42,061 nt of DNA from Pseudomonadota bacterium (GCA_022360315.1 JAKSDA010000008.1:1-42061), one strand, 5' to 3'; shown: positions 27,682-36,789, counted from the first letter of the stretch. Notes: generated by a model not told the origin, from the letters alone. Numbers and translations are program-made.

Positions 27682-28935
27682 GCTGTGGTCGCGCGGGTCG
27701 AGACGCACCCGGGTGATGGGGTCAGCCGGGCGGACATCGCCGCCTGCAGCGATGTCGGCGGGGGCGACGACCAGATCGCCCCGACTCAGGCGTTCGACTG
27801 CCCGGTTGGCCGAGGTGCGATGCCGTTTCAGCAGACGCACATTGACCCGTCCGGCCTCGCCGCAGAGAAAGCATTCGCTCTTTCCCTTGGATTTGCGTAC
27901 CTGTGAAACCACGCGCAGCACCGCCGCTCGGCCTGGCAAGACCGGCGTGTGTCCGGCGGCCCTGGCCAGCGCAGCGTCGATCTGGCTCTGCTCCGACGCA
28001 GAACTGCGCAACACGAGATAGGCGAACTTGAGCCCGTGGCTGCGCAGACCTGTGGCTGCACTGAGCTCTTTGGCCCGCCGCGGCAGGTCTGTGGGACGAT
28101 CTTCGTGGCACCAGTCGCGATCGTCGGCCAGAGCCGGACACGGCCGGGCTGTCCGCACGCAAGGAGCAAACACGCGCGCTGCGCCGGTTTCGAGAATCCA
28201 GTCGCGGAGCTGGTGCAGTTGACGGGACGTTGTGCGCAGCGCGGGCTCGACCATGATCACCGACCCCGAAGACCCGGCCGCAGCGAGCGCCAAACGCGCC
28301 AACTCGGCGCGGTCGCCTTCTGGTAACTCGTTGATAAGAGAACCGATCAGGACCAGATCGGCAGGCCGAGATAGCGCCATCCGACCGCTTGCACCGGCGG
28401 TCGCGTTCTGGCACACGACATCGATCGCGACGGTCATGGACCACTGCTCGGCCAATGCATTGACAGCGTCGGCCATGAGCGAAAGCGACCGAGCGTCGCG
28501 ATCCACTGCGCGAATGGAGATTCTGCGCTCGCCGTGGCCGGGCCGCAGTGCCCCCTGGCGATGCAGATAATCGAGTGTACCCAGCGTCATGGCGCCGGTA
28601 CCGCAGCCCACATCGAGCACAGACAGCTCGCCCTGGCGCGGCAATAACTCTTGCCGGTCCAGCTCGGCCAGGGGAATCATCACTTTGGCCGCATCAGCCA
28701 CAGCGTAAAACAGCGCCCGAGCTGCCAGATCCGCGCCTTTTTCCGATTCGGCCACCGGGTCGAACATGTGGACCCGCTCGCTGGTATACAGCCGCGAGCG
28801 GGTCGAGATGGCGGCGGTGAGCACACCCCGACGCAGCGCCGCGGCCGGAACGTGACGAGAGGCGGCGGCCCACAGCGCCTCTTCGACATCGGGCGAAATC
28901 GCCCAGGGCACGGCCTGGTTTGGTTGCGTCCACAT
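27676..28935 (-). CDS. Rsm22/METTL17-family ribosome-associated methyltransferase-like protein
   Basis: A 419-residue member of the Rsm22 family (PF09243), known from the mitochondrial small ribosomal subunit (yeast Rsm22, human METTL17) and many bacteria. A SAM-type glycine motif VLDVGCGTG sits at 107-115. The cysteine pattern typical of the family is visible: FAPC (Cys259), RPCPA (Cys266), DWCH (Cys276), and CFLCG (355/358) near the C-terminus, matching positions that in METTL17 bind a 4Fe-4S cluster. The C-terminal region RVNVRLLKRHRTSANRA is basic, consistent with rRNA contact. A role in small-subunit assembly is inferred. The start ATG 28935 gives a complete protein. Confidence 0.8.
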   Translation of the reverse strand: MWTQPNQAVPWAISPDVEEALWAAASRHVPAAALRRGVLTAAISTRSRLYTSERVHMFDPVAESEKGADLAARALFYAVADAAKVMIPLAELDRQELLPRQGELSVLDVGCGTGAMTLGTLDYLHRQGALRPGHGERRISIRAVDRDARSLSLMADAVNALAEQWSMTVAIDVVCQNATAGASGRMALSRPADLVLIGSLINELPEGDRAELARLALAAAGSSGSVIMVEPALRTTSRQLHQLRDWILETGAARVFAPCVRTARPCPALADDRDWCHEDRPTDLPRRAKELSAATGLRSHGLKFAYLVLRSSASEQSQIDAALARAAGHTPVLPGRAAVLRVVSQVRKSKGKSECFLCGEAGRVNVRLLKRHRTSANRAVERLSRGDLVVAPADIAAGGDVRPADPITRVRLDPRDHSL

Positions 28936-29128
28936 TGCAGTCCAGACCGACTGTAACCCGGATTTCCCATCCCGACACCGGCGATCGCCGTGGCCACACT
29001 GGCGTACCGGTCCCTGTGGGCAAACCAGCCGGTTCCGTGTATAACCCGCGCCACGGGGCTGTCTGCCGCTCCCTTGCGGCCGGTCGCCCGCACTTGCTGC
29101 GATTGCAAACCTCGTCGAGGAGAGAGCG

Positions 29129-29851
29129 ATGAAGACAGAAAAGATTTCGTATACCGAAGGAGGCGTCGAACTCGAAGGGCACCTGGTCTACGACCCGGCC
29201 GGGGCCGACAAGCGCCCCCTTGTCCTAGTCTCGCACGCCTGGGCCGGACAGACCGATTTCGAGCGCAACACGGCCGAGAAGCTGGCTGAACTCGGTTTTG
29301 TTGGATTTGCCCTGGACATGTACGGCAAGGGGGTGACCGGTCAAAGTGTGGAAGAGAATTCCAAGTTGATGCAGCCGTTCGTCGACGACCGCATGCTCCT
29401 TCGCCGGCGCATGCTGGCCGCACTCAAAGCGGCCAAGGGACACGCGCTGGTCGATTCCAATCGCATAGGAGCCATCGGGTTTTGCTTTGGCGGCATGTGC
29501 GTTCTCGATCTGGCACGCAGCGGCGCGGACATCAGTGGCGTGGTCAGTTTTCACGGACTGCTCGGGGCGCCAGATCTGCCAGATCAGGACACACCCACCG
29601 TCCGGACCAAGGTACTCGTCCTGCACGGCTTTGACGACCCCATGGCCAAACCCGAGGCAATGCTTGCATTTGCCAACGAGATGACCAAGGCCGGTGCCGA
29701 TTGGCAGATCCATGCCTATGGCGGTACTGTTCATGCGTTCACCAATCCCGAGGCCGATGATCCCGGGTTTGGCACGGTGTACAACCGCGCTGCTGATCAG
29801 CGGTCGTGGATAGCCATGAAGAGTTTCTTCGAGGAAATCTTCACCGGGTGA
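29129..29851 (+). CDS. Dienelactone hydrolase family protein
   Basis: A 240-residue alpha/beta hydrolase of the dienelactone hydrolase family. The nucleophile is Cys119 in GFCFGGMC, the acid Asp169 or Asp170 in LHGFDDPMA, and the base His202 in GGTVHAFTNP, so the Cys-Asp-His triad is complete. The N-terminus lacks a signal peptide. Members hydrolyse small lactones or esters; the true substrate is not known and the gene is not inside an aromatic degradation cluster. A strong ribosome site (AGGAGAGAG) precedes the ATG. htpG follows after 71 bases. Confidence 0.92.
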   Translation: MKTEKISYTEGGVELEGHLVYDPAGADKRPLVLVSHAWAGQTDFERNTAEKLAELGFVGFALDMYGKGVTGQSVEENSKLMQPFVDDRMLLRRRMLAALKAAKGHALVDSNRIGAIGFCFGGMCVLDLARSGADISGVVSFHGLLGAPDLPDQDTPTVRTKVLVLHGFDDPMAKPEAMLAFANEMTKAGADWQIHAYGGTVHAFTNPEADDPGFGTVYNRAADQRSWIAMKSFFEEIFTG

Positions 29852-29882
29852 TTGGATCGGCGGCCGCGCTGGTCTTGTCGTG

Positions 29883-29910
29883 CCCCTTGACAGTCGTAAA
29901 TGGATATCTA
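29883..29910 (+). promoter_or_regulatory. Candidate heat-shock-type promoter for htpG
   Basis: CCCCTTGACA (29883-29892) closely resembles the -35 of sigma-32 promoters (CCCTTGAA). ATCTA at 29906-29910 matches only the end of the heat-shock -10 (CCCCATNTA), and the spacing is short. A normal sigma-70 -10 is not found 17 bases after TTGACA. The element lies 12-40 bases before the htpG start. Confidence 0.3.
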
Positions 29911-29922
29911 CCATGCCGGCTG

Positions 29923-31881
29923 ATGAGCACGGAAACCGCTGAATTCACCGAGAATCGAGAACACAGTTTTGCGGCCGACGTGAACGAGGTACTCGGCCTT
30001 GTCATCAACTCCCTGTACAGCAACAAGGAGATCTTTCTGCGCGAGCTCCTGTCGAACGCATCCGATGCGCTCGACAAGCAGCGCTTTGCCATGGTGACCC
30101 GGCCCGATGCGGACAAGAGCGAAGAACTGCGTATCCGCATCATTCCCGACGAGACGGCTGGAACGATCACCATCGAGGACAACGGCATCGGCATGGCTGC
30201 CGAGGAGTTGGTCAAAAATTTGGGCACGGTGGCCCATTCGGGTTCCAAGGAGTTTCTGGCCCAGCTGAAGGCGCAGAAAGAGCAGAGTGACGTCGACCTG
30301 ATCGGCCAGTTTGGCGTCGGTTTTTACAGCGCGTATCTGGTCGCCGATCGGGTCGAAGTGATAAGTCGCAGCGCCGACTCTGATCGCGCGCATCGCTGGC
30401 AATCAGACGCCAAGTCCACCTTCACCGTAGGCCCGGCCGAGCGTGCCGGACGCGGCACCACGGTCATCCTCCACCTCGAGGACGAAAACAAGGAGTTGAC
30501 GGGCGAGTGGCGCATCCGCGAGCTGGTCCGTCGTTACTCGGACTACATTGGCCATCCCATTGAGCTCAAGGTCAAGAAGGGTGAGGGGGCCGAGGCGCGC
30601 GAGGAATTCGAGGTCATCAACCAGGCTCGCGCTCTGTGGCAGCGGCCGGCCAAGGAGATCACCGACGAGCAGTACGAGGAGTTCTACAAGCATCTCACCC
30701 ACGACTGGGAGGGTCCGCTTTGCCGCAAGCACTTTCACATCGAGGGCGCAATGCTCTTTACCGGCCTTCTCTTCGTGCCCAAGCGGCCTCCGTTTGGCCT
30801 GTTCTCGATGGACGCCAAACACGGCGTTCGGCTGCACGTCAAGCGGGTGTTCATCATGGACGACTGCGAAGAACTGCTGCCGCGCTGGCTGCGCTTTGTC
30901 CGCGGTGTGATCGACTCGGATGACCTGCCGCTCAACGTGTCGCGCGAGATCTTGCAGGACTCCCATGTGGTCAGGACCATCCGCAAGCAGGTGGTCAAAC
31001 ACAGCCTGGATATGCTCGACAATCTGGCCAAGGACGACTCCGAGTCCTATGCCAGTCTGTGGCAGAATTTCGGCGCTGTACTCAAAGAAGGTTTGCACTA
31101 CGATCCCGAATACAAGGACCGTCTGGCCGGCCTGGTCCGCTTCAGCAGCTCGGTGGAGTCCGGTCTGGTCTCGCTCGCCGATTATATCGAGCGAATGCCC
31201 GAAGAGCAGCCAGCCATTTATTATGCGATCGGCACGTCGCGGGACGTGGTCGAGGCCAGCCCGCATATCGAGGCCATCAAGAACAAGGGCTACGAAGTCC
31301 TGTTCATGACCGATCCGATCGACCAGTGGGCAGTTGCCGGACTGGGTGAGTACAAGGATAAAAAGCTGGTATCTGCTATGACCGCCGACCTCGGGCTGAG
31401 CGGCGATGACGATGACAAGGCCGGGAACAAGAGCTCTGATAAAGCCGAGGGCGATAAAGAAAACGACTCCTCGGGCCACGCCGAACTCGATCCGCTGCTG
31501 CTTTTCATGCGCTCGGCGCTGCAAGAAAAGGTCGATAAGGTGCGTGTATCCGAGCGCCTGACCGACTCGCCGGTGTGCCTGGTCATTCCCGAGGGCGGAA
31601 TGCAGCCTCATATCGAACGCATGCTTCGGGCTCAGAACGCCGATATGCCGGCCACCAAGCGCATCCTCGAAGTGAATGCAAAGCATCCGCTGATCGGCGA
31701 TCTGCGCCAGTTGCACAGCCGCGACAGCGAGTCGAGCGATCTCAAAGAATGGGTCGAGGTGCTCTACGAGCAGGCCCTTCTGGCCGAGGGCAGCCCGGTG
31801 GACAACCCGGTCCTCATGGCCTCGCGTCTCACCAAGCTGCTCCGAACCGCGGCCGCGCAAGCCGCGCAACCAGAATCCTGA
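29923..31881 (+). CDS. htpG: Molecular chaperone HtpG (Hsp90)
   Basis: A 652-residue bacterial Hsp90. The ATPase domain has INSLYSNKEIFLRELLSNAS with Glu41 and Asn45, IEDNGIGM with Asp86, GTVAHSGSKEF and GQFGVGFYSAYLVAD. The middle and C-terminal dimerisation domains are complete (LFVPKRPPFGLF, LPLNVSREILQ). An acidic low-complexity insertion (GDDDDKAGNKSSDKAEGDKE) lies in the charged region before the C-terminal domain, where E. coli HtpG has little sequence. The open frame extends back to 29806 inside the previous gene, but MSTETAEFTENREHSF at 29923 is the family start. A tandem repeat begins 2 bases after the stop codon. Confidence 0.97.
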   Translation: MSTETAEFTENREHSFAADVNEVLGLVINSLYSNKEIFLRELLSNASDALDKQRFAMVTRPDADKSEELRIRIIPDETAGTITIEDNGIGMAAEELVKNLGTVAHSGSKEFLAQLKAQKEQSDVDLIGQFGVGFYSAYLVADRVEVISRSADSDRAHRWQSDAKSTFTVGPAERAGRGTTVILHLEDENKELTGEWRIRELVRRYSDYIGHPIELKVKKGEGAEAREEFEVINQARALWQRPAKEITDEQYEEFYKHLTHDWEGPLCRKHFHIEGAMLFTGLLFVPKRPPFGLFSMDAKHGVRLHVKRVFIMDDCEELLPRWLRFVRGVIDSDDLPLNVSREILQDSHVVRTIRKQVVKHSLDMLDNLAKDDSESYASLWQNFGAVLKEGLHYDPEYKDRLAGLVRFSSSVESGLVSLADYIERMPEEQPAIYYAIGTSRDVVEASPHIEAIKNKGYEVLFMTDPIDQWAVAGLGEYKDKKLVSAMTADLGLSGDDDDKAGNKSSDKAEGDKENDSSGHAELDPLLLFMRSALQEKVDKVRVSERLTDSPVCLVIPEGGMQPHIERMLRAQNADMPATKRILEVNAKHPLIGDLRQLHSRDSESSDLKEWVEVLYEQALLAEGSPVDNPVLMASRLTKLLRTAAAQAAQPES

Positions 31882-31882
31882 A

Positions 31883-32041
31883 CCGGGCGCGGCGAGAACC
31901 GGCCGAGTCCCGGACCCACGCTCACCCGGGCGCGGCAAGAACCGGCCGAGCCCCGGACCCACGCTCACCGGGCGCGGCGAGAACCGGCCGAGCCCCGGAC
32001 CCACGCTCACCCGGGCGCGGCGAGCACCGGCCGAGCCTCGA
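31883..32041. repeat. 43-bp hairpin-forming tandem repeat, about 3.7 copies
   Basis: Units at 31883-31925, 31926-31968, 31969-32010 (one base shorter) and a partial copy from 32011, nearly identical. Each unit can fold: CCGGG pairs with CCCGG outside, and CGGC pairs with GCCG inside around an 8-base loop. The array starts 2 bases after the htpG stop, and 43 is not a multiple of three, so it is not a protein repeat. It could act as an mRNA 3' end structure or terminator for htpG. There is no T-tract. Confidence 0.9.
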
Positions 32042-32105
32042 GGTGAAGGCAGTCGACCTCACGTGAGCTCGATGTTTGCCCAGGGTGCGTCGACATCTCG
32101 GTTTC

Positions 32106-32425
32106 GCGAGCACAGATCCTGCCCTGGCAGGAGAGATTGCTTGCCACCAGAGGCTCAGCTCGGTTGCGCGGCACTTGTCCCCCCGGCTCCGCGAGCACTC
32201 ATTCTGCCCGGGCAGCAAGCCTTGTCGACCACCCGGGGCTCGGCTGGTTTGCCGGGCACCTCCCCCCCCCGGCTCCCGAAGCAAAAATCCTGCCCTGACT
32301 GGAGCCAAGAGACCCCATTTGAGGCACTGCGTCTGCCCCTGGACACATTGTCATTTGCCTCCTGGAGCAAACATTGTGCTCTGACTGGAGCCAAGAGACC
32401 CCATTTGAGGCACTGCGTCTGCCCC
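32106..32425. repeat. Degenerate 85-86-bp tandem repeat, four copies
   Basis: Copies begin at 32106, 32191, 32277 and 32363 with a shared opening like GCGAGCACAGATCCTGCCC and a shared GGCTCC-type end. The last two share a perfect 45-bp block (32295-32339 and 32381-32425); the first two are older and more diverged. Copies 1 and 2 carry short palindromes (CCTGCCCTGGCAGG, CTGCCCGGGCAG), and copy 2 has a run of nine C at 32262-32270. The fourth copy breaks off at 32425. It fills the gap between the htpG-linked repeat and cofC; no coding frame is convincing. Confidence 0.85.
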
Positions 32426-32476
32426 GGAGCAGCACCGGGTCTCGGTCTCGGCAGTGGATTCACGCACTCTGACCAC

Positions 32477-33091
32477 TCAAGAGGAACTCTTGTGGCGTGG
32501 GAACAGCTCGCGATAATCGGCCGGCACATCGACATCGAATGCGAGCCCGGGGCTGCGCTCGACCCAGACGCGCAGCTGGTGCTGCCAGGAGCGCCCGAGG
32601 TGGCACGAAAAGCTATCCTCTCGGCCAAAGCACGTGGGCATACGGCTCGGCAGATCGAGGCCCAGCGCATTGGTGCCCCGTTCGTGCCGGTCCGGTGCCA
32701 GGACCACGTCGTATTGGCGCATGGCAGTGATCAGCCGGTCGATATCGTCACCGGCCAGGGTCGGCAGATCGGCCATGAGCACCACAGCCGCGCCAGCGCC
32801 AGCTGTGGCCAGATGGGTCAGGGCAGCGTCGACCACGCCGCTCAGGCCTGGCTCGGGCCTGCCAACCGTGTCGCGCAGAACCGAGCAGTTGCGATGACTG
32901 GCCAGGGCAGCCACATCGTCACCGTTGGTCGCAACCAGGATTCCGCCGAGCTCTCGCGACTGACCGAGCAGACTCACCACATGGTCGAAAAACGACTCGG
33001 CCAGCTCGACCCGCTCGGCGGGCGACAGGTTGCCCAGCCTGGTTTTTGCGCGGGCAAACGATTTCACAGGAACAACCGCCCAGGTGTTCAC
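32477..33091 (-). CDS. cofC: 2-phospho-L-lactate/phosphoenolpyruvate guanylyltransferase
   Basis: A 204-residue CofC/FbiD nucleotidyltransferase. It opens with [20 protein letters not shown], the family's GTP-binding signature (VPVKxxxxAKTRL), and has VLMADLPTL with the metal-binding Asp and [12 protein letters not shown]. It activates a three-carbon phosphoacid with GTP to form the donor that CofD transfers to FO in F420 synthesis. Substrate (2-phospholactate, phosphoenolpyruvate or 3-phosphoglycerate) cannot be decided here. The GTG start overlaps the cofD stop by 4 bases, so it is translationally coupled and last in the cofEDC operon. Confidence 0.92.
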   Translation of the reverse strand: MNTWAVVPVKSFARAKTRLGNLSPAERVELAESFFDHVVSLLGQSRELGGILVATNGDDVAALASHRNCSVLRDTVGRPEPGLSGVVDAALTHLATAGAGAAVVLMADLPTLAGDDIDRLITAMRQYDVVLAPDRHERGTNALGLDLPSRMPTCFGREDSFSCHLGRSWQHQLRVWVERSPGLAFDVDVPADYRELFPRHKSSS

Positions 33092-34062
33092 AGCAGCGAC
33101 TCACCGAAGGCGAGAACCCGGCCGGCCAGGCCCATGCGATCCTCTCGGTTCTTCATGATGGTGTCGGTGGCAAGGGTGGGCAGGCCGGGGATTATACCCT
33201 CATCACCTCGCTCTACCACGATGCCATCGAGCAAAGCACCATAGTGTCCGGCAATGGCACCGGCGCTTGGCTCCTGGCCGCCGATCTGGCGGATCATGTC
33301 GGCCAGAGGGCCCTTGACCGCCTTGCCAGCCACAATGGGACTCACCGCCACGACCTTTTTGGCGGCCACAGCATCGCGCACTCCATCGAGTGACATGATC
33401 GGGTCGATCGAAACATACGGATTCGACGGTGCCACGATCACGAAGCGGGCCTCGTCGATCGCTGGCAGCACACCCGGAGCCGGCTCGCTCGTGCCGCCGA
33501 GATGAATGCCGCGCAAGACCGGTCGGCATCGCTCGCGTACGAACCATTCTTGAAATAGCAGGGTTCCTCGCTGGGCGGTGTCGACAGCGGTGGGGTGCGG
33601 CTGGTCGGCCATGGGCAGAATGCGCTGCTGTACGCCGAGGTCGCGGCACAGGCGGGCAGTGATGTCAGATAGCGACTCGCCGCGGGCCAGCGCTTGGCTG
33701 CGGACGAGATGGGTGGCGAGATCGCCATCGCCGAGCCCGAACCAGCTCGGTCCGCGGTAGCGCTGCATCATAGCGAGGGCGCGAAAAGTCTCGCCACGAA
33801 GCCCCCACCCTCGATCGGGATCGGCCAACCCGGCCAGGGTGTACATCACCGTGTCGAGATCGGGACAGATGGTGAGCCCCCAGTGAATGAAGTCGTCACC
33901 GGTGTTGATAATGGCAGTCAAGGCCCAGTCGGGCAGAATCGCGGCCAGGCCGTCGACCAGGCGGGCACCTCCAACGCCCCCGGACAGGACGACAATGCGA
34001 TTTGCAACGCCCTTGTCACCCCGTCCGTGTCGCCCTTTGTCTGGCGCAACAACGTCGCTCAT
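33088..34062 (-). CDS. cofD: 2-phospho-L-lactate transferase (F420 synthesis)
   Basis: A 324-residue CofD/FbiA. It joins FO to the GDP-activated three-carbon acid, giving F420-0 or dehydro-F420-0. Signatures: [17 protein letters not shown] near residue 24, [23 protein letters not shown] and [15 protein letters not shown]. The first 20 residues are a variable basic extension. It overlaps cofE by 4 bases (ATGA) and cofC by 4 bases (GTGA), giving a tightly coupled cofE-cofD-cofC operon. Confidence 0.95.
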   Translation of the reverse strand: MSDVVAPDKGRHGRGDKGVANRIVVLSGGVGGARLVDGLAAILPDWALTAIINTGDDFIHWGLTICPDLDTVMYTLAGLADPDRGWGLRGETFRALAMMQRYRGPSWFGLGDGDLATHLVRSQALARGESLSDITARLCRDLGVQQRILPMADQPHPTAVDTAQRGTLLFQEWFVRERCRPVLRGIHLGGTSEPAPGVLPAIDEARFVIVAPSNPYVSIDPIMSLDGVRDAVAAKKVVAVSPIVAGKAVKGPLADMIRQIGGQEPSAGAIAGHYGALLDGIVVERGDEGIIPGLPTLATDTIMKNREDRMGLAGRVLAFGESLL

Positions 34063-34850
34063 GTGTAGAGATCCTGGTCTGGCGGACGCAAAAGGTCGCG
34101 TGCCGAATACGCGCCGGGCTCGAAAGAAAGACCGCGCAGATGAACCACAGCTCGCCCTTCATTGCCCTGTCCGGCGACCAGGTCGGCAACTGCCGCGATC
34201 TGGTCGGCCAGTGCAGTCTGCGTGTACTCGAGCGGCCGGCCAAACAGATCGGGCTGTCCGCGCACATCGCAAAGAGCCGGGATCCCGGCCACACCGAGAG
34301 CCACACCGACCGAACCGAGGCGAAACGGGCGGCCCAGCGAATCGGAGATCACGACCCCGATGGCGGCGCCCCGGACAGCGTGAAGGGCGGCGCGAATGGA
34401 CTCGGCCGCGCGGTCGGGATCGCGCGGAACGAGCAATACCCACGGCCCGCTGCCGGCTTTTGCATCCGGCGGCTGGGCATTGCTGGAATCGATACCGGCA
34501 TTCGCCGAAACAAAGCCGAGGCGGTGGCGGACCACCAGTACGCCCGGAGCAGCCCGCGATATCGCGCTGCTCTCGCGCAGAATGAGCTCGACCAATCGCG
34601 CATCCTTGTCCACCCGGGCAGCCAGCTCGCGAGCCCGCGACGATACTTCGACAGTGGCCAGATCGGTAAATCGCGCCTCGGCCCGGGATACGATTTTCGA
34701 TGTCACAACCAGAACGTCACCATCCTGCAACGCGATCTCGCTGCGTTTGAGCTCTGCGGCCAGGAGCGCCGCAAGATCATCGCCCGGATTCACCAGGGGC
34801 AAACCATCCAGCGCCGTGATCTGGACTCGCTCGGCACACGTAACAGTCAT
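34059..34850 (-). CDS. cofE: Coenzyme F420-0:L-glutamate ligase
   Basis: A 263-residue CofE. It adds glutamates to F420-0 using GTP. Signatures: [59 protein letters not shown] and the C-terminal [19 protein letters not shown]. The size is that of the stand-alone archaeal-type enzyme; the C-terminal FMN-dependent dehydro-F420-0 reductase domain of actinobacterial FbiB (total about 450 residues) is absent. It is first in the cofEDC operon, with a 248-base gap upstream containing repeats and palindromes. Confidence 0.95.
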   Translation of the reverse strand: MTVTCAERVQITALDGLPLVNPGDDLAALLAAELKRSEIALQDGDVLVVTSKIVSRAEARFTDLATVEVSSRARELAARVDKDARLVELILRESSAISRAAPGVLVVRHRLGFVSANAGIDSSNAQPPDAKAGSGPWVLLVPRDPDRAAESIRAALHAVRGAAIGVVISDSLGRPFRLGSVGVALGVAGIPALCDVRGQPDLFGRPLEYTQTALADQIAAVADLVAGQGNEGRAVVHLRGLSFEPGAYSARDLLRPPDQDLYT

Positions 34851-35003
34851 GAGCGCGAATTATTCTCGAACCGCATGCCGAGTCGACCTCTCTTTTGCCC
34901 GTTGTCTAGCACGAGCACCGAGTCGACCACAGCGGGCCACTCCGCAATGGTTCGATCTACCTGGAGCGATTCCCGAGCTCGCTCTCAAGTGTCTGATATT
35001 CCA

Positions 35004-35057
35004 TACTCCCTGTCACAGGCCCTACTCCATGTCACAGGCACCGGTCACGTGAACCGG
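35004..35057. promoter_or_regulatory. Tandem repeat and palindromes upstream of cofE
   Basis: TACTCCCTGTCACAGGC (35004-35020) recurs at 35023-35039 with one mismatch (period 19). The first copy contains the perfect palindrome CCTGTCACAGG. At 35041-35057 follows CCGGTCACGTGAACCGG, near-palindromic around TCACGTGA. They lie about 155-205 bases before cofE in the gap after npdG, and look like operator sites; a role in F420 gene control is inferred. Confidence 0.4.
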
Positions 35058-35098
35058 AGCGAATAGCCGGTACCGATTTGCCTGGTCTGACGATTGCG

Positions 35099-35764
35099 TT
35101 ATGTGACATTGCCCGCGCGAATTCCAGTGATATGAATTCCGCAACCAGAGCTTTTGTAGCGGCGATTGAGGTAGAGCAGCACGGGGGTGAGCGACTCGAG
35201 TGCAATGGCATTGCGCAGAGGTCCGGCGTCGATAGCGCGCACACCGAGATCGCTGATCAGGGCCATGGACGAGGCACGAGTGTCGTCATCGTCGGCGCAA
35301 ACCAGCACATCGCAGTCGATGGGGTGATCCACATCGGCCAGATGGACCGAGCTGACATGGTGCAGCGCAGCGGCCAGACGCACGTCGTCGCCGAGGATCT
35401 GCCGGGCTTCCAGAGCGGCTGCCTGGCCGGCGGGCAAATGCACCTGGCGCACCCTGGGCGGTGCCAATGGCACGGTGATATCGATGAGGATCGTGCCGGC
35501 CAGGGCGTGCCGCAAACCCGTCAACGTCGCTTGATGCGCATTGTAGGGCACAGACAGAATGGCTATCTCGGCGCTGCGCAAGACCTGCTCGTTGCCGCCG
35601 CCGACGATGGGTTTGCCAGAGCGCTCGGACAGTTCGGCTGCACAGGCTTCGCCGCGCTTTGCATCGCGCGAGCCCACAGCCACGTCGTGTCCGGCCCGCG
35701 CCCAGCGCAAGGCCAAGCCGCGGCCTTCTTTTCCAGTTCCTCCGATCAGGGCGATTTGCGTCAT
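35099..35764 (-). CDS. npdG: F420H2:NADP+ oxidoreductase
   Basis: A 221-residue NpdG/Fno-type protein, which moves hydride between NADPH and F420. The N-terminal nucleotide site [19 protein letters not shown] and VGSRD (NADP-preferring arginine) are typical, as are ILSVPYNAH and ILIDITVPL. The C-terminal part ([26 protein letters not shown]) is family-standard. It overlaps the upstream LLM oxidoreductase gene by 4 bases (ATGA), so the two are coupled. In this setting it would supply F420H2 for the neighbouring oxidoreductase. Confidence 0.93.
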   Translation of the reverse strand: MTQIALIGGTGKEGRGLALRWARAGHDVAVGSRDAKRGEACAAELSERSGKPIVGGGNEQVLRSAEIAILSVPYNAHQATLTGLRHALAGTILIDITVPLAPPRVRQVHLPAGQAAALEARQILGDDVRLAAALHHVSSVHLADVDHPIDCDVLVCADDDDTRASSMALISDLGVRAIDAGPLRNAIALESLTPVLLYLNRRYKSSGCGIHITGIRAGNVT

Positions 35765-36789
35765 AGAACCAGCTCCGCAATCATACGAATGGCTTCAATA
35801 TTGTCCGAGCCGACCAGCATTGTAGTGACTGGCGACTCTGTCCACACCTGCAAACGATCGCGAATTCGCTCCCTGGGTCCGCACAGGTACAACGTGTCTA
35901 CCAGCTCATCGGGTACAGCCGCGATTGCAGCTTTCTTTTTGCCAGCCAGGTATAGATCTTGAACCTCGGCGGCGGCTGCCTCGAAACCCAGGCGGCCAAT
36001 GTACTCGTTGTGGAAGTTTTTTTGCTGTGCGCCCATGCCGCCCATGTACAGAGCCAGGTGGGCCTTGAGCGGTAGCCGGCATGCGTCCAGATCGTCGCCG
36101 GGACGAACCGCTACATTCACGGCAATATCGAAGTCGGTCAGACTCTTGCCACCTCCAGCTCTGGCCAAGCCGGTCTCGAGATGTTGCACGATCGCCTCGG
36201 GTCGCTCGGGGTTCATACAGGTGAGCAGCACGCCATCGCAAAGCTCCCCGCACAGAGCCAGCCCCTTGGGGGCCAGGGAGCCGGTATAGATGGGAATGTC
36301 GGCGCGGCTGTGCAGGATACTCTTGAGCGGCTTGCCCAGCCCGGCGGAGTCGGCGCCACGATAGGGGATCTGATATCGCTCGCCGTCGAACCTGAGCGGC
36401 TCTGCGCGGGCCAGGATTTTTTTTACAATGGTGATGTACTCGCGCATCCATGCCAGCGGCTTGTGCCACGGCTGGCCATGCCAGCCCTCCACCACCTGGG
36501 GCCCGGATGTACCCAGTCCGAGCAAGAAACGCCCACCCGACAGCTGATCGATGGTCATGGCAGTCATGGCAGTGTTGGCCGGAGAGCGGCCGGGCAGCTG
36601 CATGATCGCGGTGCCGAGCTTGATCGTCTCGGTCTGCGCACCCATCCAGCACAGCGGCGCCACTGCGTCCGAGCCCCATGCTTCAGCCGTCCACACCGAG
36701 TCGTAACCCAGCCGCTCGGCCTCGCGGATGAGCTCCATATCGATAGAGATTTTGGCACCGGAGTAGCCGTACAAAAGACCCAGACGCAT
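35761..36789 (-). CDS. LLM-class F420-dependent oxidoreductase
   Basis: A 342-residue luciferase-like (TIM-barrel) oxidoreductase of the F420-dependent subgroup. It opens [16 protein letters not shown], with [35 protein letters not shown] and [16 protein letters not shown], characteristic of this subgroup. Substrate is unknown. The ATG at 36789 is preceded by AGGAG with 9-base spacing and is preferred over an upstream ATG at 36813. It is the first gene of the LLM-npdG pair and sits 1.9 kb upstream of cofE on the same strand, which supports F420 rather than FMN as cofactor. Confidence 0.92.
   Translation of the reverse strand: MRLGLLYGYSGAKISIDMELIREAERLGYDSVWTAEAWGSDAVAPLCWMGAQTETIKLGTAIMQLPGRSPANTAMTAMTIDQLSGGRFLLGLGTSGPQVVEGWHGQPWHKPLAWMREYITIVKKILARAEPLRFDGERYQIPYRGADSAGLGKPLKSILHSRADIPIYTGSLAPKGLALCGELCDGVLLTCMNPERPEAIVQHLETGLARAGGGKSLTDFDIAVNVAVRPGDDLDACRLPLKAHLALYMGGMGAQQKNFHNEYIGRLGFEAAAAEVQDLYLAGKKKAAIAAVPDELVDTLYLCGPRERIRDRLQVWTESPVTTMLVGSDNIEAIRMIAELVL

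Noticed and set aside
30403..32010. A 535-codon open frame on the minus strand
   Set aside because: It is the antisense of htpG and continues into the 43-bp repeats; no family features.
32155..32670. Open frames across the 86-bp repeats
   Set aside because: Neither strand gives a conserved-looking product, copy length is not a multiple of three (85-86), and one frame overlaps cofC.
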